Source of the DNA: Gemmatimonadaceae bacterium
Lineage (GTDB): Bacteria > Gemmatimonadota > Gemmatimonadetes > Gemmatimonadales > Gemmatimonadaceae
Length of the DNA: 36,489 nucleotides
Assembly (NCBI GenBank): GCA_035533015.1
Contig: DATLUQ010000014.1
Location: 1 to 36,489, forward strand
Direction of reading: 5' to 3'
The first letter of the stretch is position 1. Each line of letters begins with the position of its first letter. A program made the position numbers and the translations under genes. Of the stretch, positions 7,823 through 14,306 are shown one piece after another. The notes beneath the pieces are model-generated. The model worked only from the letters and a program-made list of their open reading frames with translations, was not told where the DNA came from and made no database searches.

Positions 7823-9658
7823 TCAGCGGAGTTGGGTGAGCATATCTCTGGTGGACATCAGCGTCATGGCAAGCGCCGTGAGAGTCGGGTTCGCGGTGCC
7901 CGTGGTCGGCATGCTTCCGCAGCCCACGACGTAGAGATTCTCGTGATCCCAACTGCGTTGATTGCGATCGACGACGCTGTCGTTCCGGGTCGTTCCCATC
8001 CGGTGCGTCCCGATGTGATGGCCGGCGCCGATGAAATGCAGGAGATAATCCCGACCATCCTTCGCGCGGTACTGACGTTCATCGGGCAGGCCCGCCGGCG
8101 GAACGTAGAAGATGTCCTCCTCGGGAATTCCCATCCTCCGGTAGATCGCCTGCGACACTTTGATCGCCTCGACCATCGCCTGCCACGTGTAATCGGAGAG
8201 TCCGTAGTTGATGACGGGTCGGAAGCATCCCGCGGCATCCACGAACTCGCGCGAGATGGTCACGCGATTCCCCGGCTGGGGGAGCTGTTCGATGTCGAAT
8301 CCGATGCGGATCTGTCGCGGTAGCGTGTCGCCGAGCTGCTGGCGCAGCTTCTTGCCGAAGATATTCTTTCCCAGGCGGCCGGTTACGTCGCCGTCGGGCG
8401 GGAAGTCCACGACGTCCCATCCCCAGTTGCCGAGGTCCACGCGGAACGCCGCGAAGTCCTTGCGGAACGCGCCGTCACGAAGGCTCTCCACGCCGGACGT
8501 CTGACCCGGGCCCCGGAACATCCCCATCGACTGCGGGGCGAGCGCCCAGGTGAAAAAGAACGGATGGTCCATCAGGTTGCGCCCGACCTGATCGCTGGAA
8601 TTCGCCGCGTTGGACGCCAGCAGCAGTTTGGCGTTCTCCACCGCGTGGCCGGCGAGCACGTAGATCGTCGCCGTTGCCGTGTGCGCCGTCATCGGCCCGC
8701 CTTCCTGGTCGTACGTGAGGTACTCGACGCCGTCGATCCTCCCGTTGGAGGCGATGTGCAGCTTCGTGGCGACGGCCTGCGTGCGAAGCGTCACCATGCG
8801 GCGGTCGAGTTCGGCGATCGTCTTGAGCGACGAGTACTTGGCCTGGACCGGACAGATCGGGATGCAGCTTGCGTTGCCTTCGCATCGCAGTCCGATCTCC
8901 GGGCGGCCGAGGGCTCCCTTCGGGATGTACCCATGCCGGTCCACGCCGCCTACGCGCACCGTCCTCGTGCGGGGAATCGAGTTCCGGGCCTGCGCGAGAC
9001 TCGAGACCCTGACCGGATATTTGCGTCCAGCCAACTCGACGGTCAGCCCACGCGTCTTCCGCGCGATGACCTGGTCGCTGTAGCTCGGCGGGATTCGCTC
9101 CATGGGATAATCGTACCCCCTGGGGAACCACACACCGAGGTGTTCCTGATCGCGGCGGTTTGCGGCCACGCCAATGGACCACTCGGCTTCGCAGTAGTGA
9201 TCCTGCAGATCGTCGTAGGTGATCGGCCAGTCCACCCCGACGCCGTATTTCGTATTGAGCCGGAAGTCGTTGGGGAGGAATCGCGGCGTCGTGCCCAACC
9301 AATGGAGCGACGTCCCGCCCAGCGAGCGCAGGTACGTGGAGCCGAATCCCTGAGGTCCGCGCTCCACCTGGTAGCCTACGAGGTCGGGCGTTCCCTTTCG
9401 AATGCGCAGGATGTCGGTGGACAGCGGCGACGGAGCGCTCGCGTTCTGCGGATACGGGGAATTGGGTTCCTTGATCACGGCCGTGTAGTAGCTGTCCACG
9501 TAGGACCGGTAGCCGTCGTACGTGAGGCCCGAAGCGCGCCCGGCCTCGAGCATCAGGACGCGCTTGTGCTGCGCGCCAAGCTCCCGGGCCACGTGGGCGC
9601 CGATCGGACCCGAGCCAATGACGATCGCGTCGTAGTGTTCGCCGTCGTCGCTCGTCAC
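7823..9658 (-). CDS. GMC-family flavoprotein dehydrogenase with probable [3Fe-4S] motif
   Basis: A 611-aa glucose-methanol-choline oxidoreductase. The ADP-binding loop GSGPIG lies at residues 15-20 with the acidic LMLEAG following, and the C-terminal GMC domain ends with HHIGTHRMG and TGTANPTLTALA, which hold the catalytic His and Asn. Cys259, Cys265 and Cys269 (CEGNASCIPIC) match the C-x5-C-x3-C spacing of the [3Fe-4S] ligands known in FAD glucose dehydrogenase of Burkholderia cepacia, which places this protein with the GDH/FDH/sorbitol dehydrogenase large subunits rather than oxygen-using oxidases. The substrate is unknown. The start GTG 9658-9656 overlaps the stop of the small-subunit gene (GTGA), with GAGGG upstream; the open frame extends upstream into that gene but looks non-native there. 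No signal peptide is present. Confidence 0.93.
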   Translation of the reverse strand: MTSDDGEHYDAIVIGSGPIGAHVARELGAQHKRVLMLEAGRASGLTYDGYRSYVDSYYTAVIKEPNSPYPQNASAPSPLSTDILRIRKGTPDLVGYQVERGPQGFGSTYLRSLGGTSLHWLGTTPRFLPNDFRLNTKYGVGVDWPITYDDLQDHYCEAEWSIGVAANRRDQEHLGVWFPRGYDYPMERIPPSYSDQVIARKTRGLTVELAGRKYPVRVSSLAQARNSIPRTRTVRVGGVDRHGYIPKGALGRPEIGLRCEGNASCIPICPVQAKYSSLKTIAELDRRMVTLRTQAVATKLHIASNGRIDGVEYLTYDQEGGPMTAHTATATIYVLAGHAVENAKLLLASNAANSSDQVGRNLMDHPFFFTWALAPQSMGMFRGPGQTSGVESLRDGAFRKDFAAFRVDLGNWGWDVVDFPPDGDVTGRLGKNIFGKKLRQQLGDTLPRQIRIGFDIEQLPQPGNRVTISREFVDAAGCFRPVINYGLSDYTWQAMVEAIKVSQAIYRRMGIPEEDIFYVPPAGLPDERQYRAKDGRDYLLHFIGAGHHIGTHRMGTTRNDSVVDRNQRSWDHENLYVVGCGSMPTTGTANPTLTALAMTLMSTRDMLTQLR

Positions 9659-10197
9659 GGCTGCGTTCCCTCGGGAGGCAGCGCCCAGGAGCCGAAGCCA
9701 GGCTGCTTCGCCGCCGGTGGATGCGTGTGGAGGGCCTTCCAGACGAGCCCGCCGGTGTACGATTGGGGCGACACGACGAACGTGGTGTCGCCAGCCCATG
9801 CCCCGTGGGCGTTGCGCCACGTGGACGGGAGTTGGTTCCACATGCCCAGGTACCAGAGTGCGGCGAGGTTGCGGGCGATCGGCCCGAGCGCCGCGTCCTC
9901 GAATAGCTCGGTGGTCACCAGATCCTCGAGCAGCCGTTCGTCGCCCGCGCCCCGCGCGTTGATGTTCGCCCAGCGAGTGAGGAGCCGTCCGAAGAAGTCG
10001 GGGCCGATGATGGACGGAATGAGGTCGAAGTAGGTCTGCGTCATCCCCGTTCCGTGGAGTTCCGCAGCATCGAACCCGGTGATGAGCGCCGAGAGACCGA
10101 CGAACTGCGACATCGGCGTGCCGAGGTCGGGTGGGGGCGACGATTTCGGGGCGGCGGCTCTCTTCGCGGGCCTCCGGGACGACGGTCGTGGAGTCAC
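9655..10197 (-). CDS. Sorbitol/fructose dehydrogenase small-subunit-like protein (FAD-SLDH family)
   Basis: A 180-aa protein resembling the small subunits of membrane-bound FAD sugar dehydrogenases. Recognisable parts are FVGLSALITGFDAAEL near residues 32-47, LWYLGMWNQLP, and the C-terminal SYTGGLVWKALHTHPP followed by KQPGFGSWALPP. In fructose and glucose dehydrogenases this subunit is a chaperone or assembly partner of the GMC subunit and carries the Tat signal that exports the pair. Here the N-terminus (MTPRPSSRRPAKRAAAPKSS) is basic but lacks the hydrophobic stretch of a Tat signal, so the complex probably stays in the cytoplasm. The start is taken as GTG 10197-10195; an internal ATG at residue 29 (MSQFVGL) is a real alternative. 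Its stop overlaps the GMC start. Confidence 0.85.
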   Translation of the reverse strand: MTPRPSSRRPAKRAAAPKSSPPPDLGTPMSQFVGLSALITGFDAAELHGTGMTQTYFDLIPSIIGPDFFGRLLTRWANINARGAGDERLLEDLVTTELFEDAALGPIARNLAALWYLGMWNQLPSTWRNAHGAWAGDTTFVVSPQSYTGGLVWKALHTHPPAAKQPGFGSWALPPEGTQP

Positions 10198-10213
10198 GGG
10201 TTGCGTCCGGGGC

Positions 10214-11119
10214 CTAGAGGTCGGCGTAATAGGGCGTCGCTTCTGCGATGCACGTCGGGCTCGCGAAATGCTGGATGGCCGCCGCGCGTCGCGTGCCGAT
10301 CAACCGCAGCATGTCGTGTCGCATCGGGTGCTTGCTCTGGCCGAACTGCATCGCTACCGCATTGCTCGACGGCGGCACCATGTAGGTCTGATGCAGGCCG
10401 AAATAATTGCGGCGCGACGCCACGGGTCGGCGGGTGTTGTCGTCGTAGCTGATGTCGATCCACTCCGACATGTTGGACGCGATGCCCGTCAGGCCGGAGA
10501 GATCGACCTTCCCCTGGTAGATCGTCGGCTGAGCGCGGGTCGAATCGTAGCAGGTCCAGTTCCAGGTCGTGACTCCCGGAAGGTTCGGCGATGGTACCGT
10601 GTACTCGTATGGCGTGAGAAACTTGTTTTCGAAGTAACTCTGGCGACCGAACGCCACGGCGATGGGGTCGTCGCAGGCCACCCACAAACGGAAATTGCCG
10701 ACGCGTTTGGTCTGCTCGCCGAGGGTGAGGTAGTCGCTGAGGGACAGTCCTTGTGGCACGTTCTGTTCGATCTTCGTGGCGTAGCCGACGATGTTCAACT
10801 CGGTCTCGTTGAAGCCGGAGATGCCGGGGTTTCCCGGCTGGCCCGACCCGTACAGCGCGGCGGCGTTGAAGAAGTTGATGTTCACCGCACCCTTGTTCCC
10901 GCCAAAATCGTACGGGGTCATGCCGAATGGCTCGAGATAGGACCTCAGGAGCGGCAATTCCACGCTCCACCAGACCCAGATGGCCTGGATGCCGGCGTAG
11001 AAGAAGCCCTGGGCAGCGGGAACCTGGAGGGTGCCGCTGGTCTTCGACGTCACCTTGATCTTGGGGATCGTGACTTTGGTGGGCAGCGGTGGGAGAGGGC
11101 CAGGCTTCGGTGGTGCCAT
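10214..11119 (-). CDS. Unrecognised 301-aa protein, first gene of redox module (possibly acetoacetate decarboxylase-like fold)
   Basis: I do not firmly recognise this protein. It begins with a Pro/Lys-rich segment (MAPPKPGPLPPLPTKVTIPK), followed by a globular region rich in aromatic residues. Blocks that look conserved are NINFFNAAALYGSGQPG, GFNETELNIVGYATK, NFRLWVACDDPIAVAFGRQ and PNLPGVTTWNW. The order of a GFNE-type turn, a VACDDPIAVAFGR block and a following bulky hydrophobic segment is faintly like acetoacetate decarboxylase-fold proteins, but no catalytic Lys pair could be identified. No signal peptide or membrane segment is seen. The start at ATG 11119 has GAGG 7 bases upstream; the frame extends 30 codons upstream through the promoter region. 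Its stop is 16 bases before the small-subunit gene, so it leads the four-gene operon and is probably a functional partner of the dehydrogenase. Confidence 0.82.
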   Translation of the reverse strand: MAPPKPGPLPPLPTKVTIPKIKVTSKTSGTLQVPAAQGFFYAGIQAIWVWWSVELPLLRSYLEPFGMTPYDFGGNKGAVNINFFNAAALYGSGQPGNPGISGFNETELNIVGYATKIEQNVPQGLSLSDYLTLGEQTKRVGNFRLWVACDDPIAVAFGRQSYFENKFLTPYEYTVPSPNLPGVTTWNWTCYDSTRAQPTIYQGKVDLSGLTGIASNMSEWIDISYDDNTRRPVASRRNYFGLHQTYMVPPSSNAVAMQFGQSKHPMRHDMLRLIGTRRAAAIQHFASPTCIAEATPYYADL

Positions 11120-11180
11120 AATCAGACCTCGAACGTGCCAGGGGTGCGGAGCAGGCGTCATCAATTCCAGTGAACGGTGA

Positions 11181-11209
11181 CTTATAGCGTCCGGCCGAAG
11201 GAGGCGCAA
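11181..11209 (-). promoter_or_regulatory. Predicted promoter of the four-gene redox module
   Basis: On the minus strand TTGCGC (11209-11204) and TATAAG (11186-11181) are separated by exactly 17 bases. The -10 box matches the consensus at five of six positions. Transcription would start near 11174 and leave a leader of about 55 bases before the ATG at 11119. It is one of the better promoter candidates in the window. Confidence 0.5.
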
Positions 11210-11229
11210 GCACGCGCGATGGTGCGTGC
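11210..11229. repeat. Inverted repeat next to the redox-module promoter
   Basis: GCACGC (11210-11215) and GCGTGC (11224-11229) form a perfect 6-bp inverted repeat with an 8-base loop. It directly abuts the -35 box of the redox-module promoter and lies 25 bases downstream of the flippase-like gene stop. It could be an activator or repressor site for the module, or part of the end of the upstream transcript; there is no T-run. A second short hairpin (GGCGG/CCGCC) directly follows the flippase-like stop. Confidence 0.3.
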
Positions 11230-11253
11230 CGCGCGTATGCCGGCGGGAGCCGC

Positions 11254-12276
11254 CTATTCGAACTGGTCGGTCGGCAGGTCGAGCGGATTCACGGCCACGC
11301 CTGCAGCGCTCGGCGGTTCACCGGCATGGCGACGCCTCCGCAGGAATTCCGGCGCCATCACGATGCCGATGGCGGTGACGGGCAGGATCTGCTGCGCCTG
11401 GATGAGGAACGCCACGGCCACGGCGGCGTTCGAATCGAAGCCCAGCGCCGCGGCGGTGAGCGCATAGAAGACCTCGAACACGCCGACGTTGCCCGGGGTG
11501 GAGCGAATGGCGAATCCGACGTTCACGGCCAGCAGACAGGCGACGGTGCCCGTGAAGGTGATGGGGAAATGGACGGCGCGCGCCGTGAGCCCGTAGGTAG
11601 CGATCTGCAACGCCCACGCGCCCATGGACAGCAGCATCGCCGCGGCGAACCGCGGCACGGTGGAGACGCTCGCCAGGGTGTGCGTGAACCGGCGCGCGTA
11701 GGCCCGCAGTTTGCCGCGCCAGTTGGTCTCGTCCGTCGTCACGCGCTCCTCGGTCTTCTCGCGGCTGAGCAGGAAGAGCACGAAGAACCCCAACACGGCG
11801 AGCGCGGTGATGGCGAACGGGCGGAGTCCCGCGATGTGGTCGGGAAGCGGGAGCAACCAGATGCCGAGGACAAGCATCAGCACGTAGCCGATCACCTCGA
11901 ACAGCCGCTCGAGCGCGAACGTGGCGAGGATCTTCGCGCTGGGCACCCGCGTGGCGCGCGCCACGAAGATCACGCGGGCCGCTTCACCGCCGTTGGCCAC
12001 GAGGACGTTGTTGAGTCCGGCGCCGGCGAACGTGGCGCGCATGGCGAGCCAGAGCGAGTCGGCGCCCACGGGCCGCAGGAACACCCACCAACGCACGCCT
12101 TTGAGGACGAGCGAGGTGAGGTTCACCGCCGCTGCCAGGAGCAGTAGACTCGGCGACGCCGAGCGGAATGCACGCCATGTCTCGCCCCACTGCACCCGCG
12201 TGGCGAACAGCACGAGGAAGGCGGCGACAGCCACCCACATCGAGATTCGCAGGACGCGGATGACCTGGCGCTTCAT
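11254..12276 (-). CDS. YbhN/AglD-type flippase-like integral membrane protein
   Basis: A 340-aa multi-spanning protein of the lysylphosphatidylglycerol synthase TM region / UPF0104 family. About seven or eight hydrophobic helices are visible. The family signature near the C-terminus reads RSTPGNVGVFEVFYALT, corresponding to the usual PGGLGxxE motif. An earlier block ATFAGAGLNNVLVANGGEAAR holds the typical conserved N and GE. Members are linked to movement or modification of lipids across the cytoplasmic membrane, but most have no proven function. The ATG overlaps the deacetylase stop (ATGA). Being third after a glycosyltransferase and a deacetylase suggests a role in making or translocating a glycolipid or surface glycan. 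The last 30 residues are a hydrophilic tail. Confidence 0.88.
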   Translation of the reverse strand: MKRQVIRVLRISMWVAVAAFLVLFATRVQWGETWRAFRSASPSLLLLAAAVNLTSLVLKGVRWWVFLRPVGADSLWLAMRATFAGAGLNNVLVANGGEAARVIFVARATRVPSAKILATFALERLFEVIGYVLMLVLGIWLLPLPDHIAGLRPFAITALAVLGFFVLFLLSREKTEERVTTDETNWRGKLRAYARRFTHTLASVSTVPRFAAAMLLSMGAWALQIATYGLTARAVHFPITFTGTVACLLAVNVGFAIRSTPGNVGVFEVFYALTAAALGFDSNAAVAVAFLIQAQQILPVTAIGIVMAPEFLRRRRHAGEPPSAAGVAVNPLDLPTDQFE

Positions 12277-12968
12277 GCGGCGGGGACCGGTACGAACCGG
12301 TAGCCCCGGCCCTCGAGCGCAGAGAGCACTTGGGGTACTGCCTCCGCCGTCTGGCGCCGGTCACCCACCGGGTCGTAGCCGTCTCCGTCGTGCAGTAGGA
12401 GAATCGAACCGGGCCGCGCGCCGTCGACCGTGCGTTGGGCGATCACGTCGGCCCCCGGGCGGTCGGAGTCCCAGACGCCCAGCGACCATCCGATGACGCG
12501 CTCACCCAGCGAACGAGCGATGGAGTTGACCCACGGACTGCGAAAGCCATGCGGCGCACGGAACAGCGCGGGTCGTGCACCGCACGCCTGGGCGATGGCG
12601 TCTACGCCGCGCGTGAGATCGTCGCGCACGTAGGCGGGGCTCTTGAAGTGGAGTTTACGGTGGTAATAGCCGTGGTTGCCGACCGCGTGCCCATCGTCGC
12701 GGATGCGGCGCACGAGCGCCGGCCACCGTTCCGCATGGCGCCCCAGGATGAAGAAGGTGGCGTGCGCACCCGCGCGGGCCAGGGCGTCGAGAATTGGCGG
12801 GGTGGCCTCGGGGTTCGGACCGTCGTCGAATGTCAGCGCGACGACGCGCTCCCTCGTGGGGAGCCGGCCGAGCGCGGGCCCGAACAGGTAACTGTTCCGG
12901 TAGAAGGCTCCGTGCGCGGCGAGTCCCATGGCCACCGTGGCGCCGCCGAGCACTGCCGGCCCGTTCAT
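12273..12968 (-). CDS. Polysaccharide deacetylase (NodB domain)
   Basis: A 231-aa carbohydrate esterase 4 protein. An N-terminal hydrophobic segment (residues 5-20) may be a signal anchor, so the catalytic domain probably faces the periplasm. All NodB motifs are visible: TFDDGP with Asp48 (catalytic base) and Asp49 (metal), the metal histidines His99 and His103 (NHGYYH), RAPHGFRSP, a WSLGVWD strand, and LLLHDG near the end. The substrate is probably an N-acetylated sugar or glycolipid and cannot be specified. The start ATG 12968-12966 overlaps the stop of the glycosyltransferase as ATGA; the frame continues 23 codons upstream within that gene and was not used. Confidence 0.92.
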   Translation of the reverse strand: MNGPAVLGGATVAMGLAAHGAFYRNSYLFGPALGRLPTRERVVALTFDDGPNPEATPPILDALARAGAHATFFILGRHAERWPALVRRIRDDGHAVGNHGYYHRKLHFKSPAYVRDDLTRGVDAIAQACGARPALFRAPHGFRSPWVNSIARSLGERVIGWSLGVWDSDRPGADVIAQRTVDGARPGSILLLHDGDGYDPVGDRRQTAEAVPQVLSALEGRGYRFVPVPAA

Positions 12969-14173
12969 GGAACGACGGCGATGTGTCCGAGAATGGAGCG
13001 GTAGACGTCGAGCACCTGGCCGGCGACCCGGTCCCACCCGTAGGCCAGCGACTCCTCACGGCCGCGTTTCCCGAGCTGGGTCCGGAGGGCGGGATCATCG
13101 ATGAGGCGCACGATCGCGTCGGCCAGGGCGTCGTGGTCGCCGCACGGTACCATGAGCGCTTCGCGGCCGTTCTCCACGACGTCGCGGAAGCCGAGGATGT
13201 CGGAGCAGACGATTGGGGTCTCGCAGGCCATCGACTCGAGCAGCGTGATGCCGAATGACGCCTTCGTCGTGGGGCAGGCGTAGATCGAGCAGTTGGCGTA
13301 GTAGCTGGGCCGGCCCTCGAGCACGGCGCCCACGAACGTGATGTCCGGGTCGCCGCCGGCCAGTGCGCGGTAGTGGTCGCGGAGCGGGCCGTCGCCCACC
13401 ACGACCAACTGGGCCTCGCGGCCGAGCGCCTTCACCCGGCGGAAAGCGTGGATGAGCGTGTCGAGGCCGTTGCGCGGATCGAACCGTCCGAGGAACAGGA
13501 TCGACGGTACGTCGGTCCGGATCGTGGCGGGCCGCGGCGCGTCCGGCGTGAACACGTCGACGTCTATGCCGTTGGGAATGATCTTCCAGTCGGCCGTGAA
13601 GTAGCGGTTCAGCGCGACCGTGGTGGAGTGCGAGACGGCGATGGCCGCGCTCAGCTTGTCGAGCCGGCGCTGGAAGTACCGGTTGAACAGCGCGTAGGCC
13701 TTGGAATGGTCGAAATACGTATGGAAGGTGCCGACCACCGGGCAGTCTGCCTCATCGATGGCGAGCATGGGCAGCACGGGCGTGAGGGGCGAGTGGACGT
13801 GCACGATGTCGTACCGGCCTTCGCGAAGCACGCGACGCATGCGGCGCCGCAGCCCGATGCCGACCGTGATGCGGGCCTGCGATCCGTTGGACTGCACGGG
13901 CTGGCTGCGCCCGATGCGAATGACGTTGGGATGCTCCGCGGCCCCCGGAATGTGGGACGTGATGATGTCCACGTGGTGGCCGCGGCGTCGCGCCTCGCGG
14001 GCGAAGAAGTGCACGTGTTCGCACACCCCGCCCAGATGCGGATAGTAGTACTCCGTGACCAGCGCGATGCGAAACGTCCGATCATCCCGGGCTTCGGGTT
14101 GATCGGGCAGCTGCGGCATGGCCGGGTGCTGGGGGGCGCGGAGCGTCCTGCCCGCAAGGGTCAAGATCGGCAT
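12965..14173 (-). CDS. GT4-family glycosyltransferase (PimA-like)
   Basis: A GT-B fold glycosyltransferase of family 4, 402 aa from ATG 14173, with ATG 14119 (MPQLPDQP, 384 aa) as an equally possible start. The N-terminal Rossmann domain begins RIALVTEYYYPHLGGV, the linker holds HVHSPLTPVLP and TFHTYFDH, and the C-terminal domain has SILFLGRFDPRNGLDTLIHAF, typical of phosphatidylinositol mannosyltransferase and glycolipid transferases. In the donor-binding EX7E motif the first Glu is replaced by Ala305 (ASFGITLLE), while the second, Glu313, is kept. It likely adds a sugar to a lipid or glycan on the cytoplasmic membrane face. It is the first of three genes joined by ATGA overlaps with a deacetylase and a flippase-like protein. 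Confidence 0.92.
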   Translation of the reverse strand: MPILTLAGRTLRAPQHPAMPQLPDQPEARDDRTFRIALVTEYYYPHLGGVCEHVHFFAREARRRGHHVDIITSHIPGAAEHPNVIRIGRSQPVQSNGSQARITVGIGLRRRMRRVLREGRYDIVHVHSPLTPVLPMLAIDEADCPVVGTFHTYFDHSKAYALFNRYFQRRLDKLSAAIAVSHSTTVALNRYFTADWKIIPNGIDVDVFTPDAPRPATIRTDVPSILFLGRFDPRNGLDTLIHAFRRVKALGREAQLVVVGDGPLRDHYRALAGGDPDITFVGAVLEGRPSYYANCSIYACPTTKASFGITLLESMACETPIVCSDILGFRDVVENGREALMVPCGDHDALADAIVRLIDDPALRTQLGKRGREESLAYGWDRVAGQVLDVYRSILGHIAVVP

Positions 14174-14306
14174 GAAGGCGGAAATATACCATTCCCGGGG
14201 CACGGGGGTGTAGCGGCACCGCCCGGCGCTCGGGGAGCACCCGGCTCGGGCGCATGTATGACGGAGTCACCGGTCCGGGCGTTTCGCCCCACCCGGGAAT
14301 TCGGCA
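14174..14306. other. Intergenic region between purF and the GT4 operon: promoter-like box and hairpin
   Basis: On the minus strand TATATT (14189-14184) stands 10 bases before the ATG at 14173, with only a weak -35 (TACACC, 14212-14207). Transcription would begin almost at that ATG, giving a leaderless message, or leave a leader of about 58 bases if ATG 14119 is used. Near the purF end, GGGCG/CGCCC with loop TTT (14277-14289) forms a compact hairpin that could help end the long purine transcript, but no T-run follows on the minus strand. Confidence 0.35.

Noticed and set aside
7823-9841. Longer GMC protein starting at 9841
   Set aside because: The extra 61 residues overlap the small-subunit gene out of frame and do not resemble the family; GTG 9658 with its overlap and ribosome site fits better.
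6796-11119. Violacein- or rebeccamycin-type biosynthetic cluster
   Set aside because: Only the ferritin-like domain resembles VioB. There is no L-amino-acid oxidase VioA, VioE or monooxygenase VioC/VioD homologue, and the neighbour genes are dehydrogenase-like.
14277-14289. Intrinsic terminator after purF
   Set aside because: The hairpin GGGCG-TTT-CGCCC is compact but lacks the T-run needed for a confident terminator call; it is kept only as part of the intergenic description.
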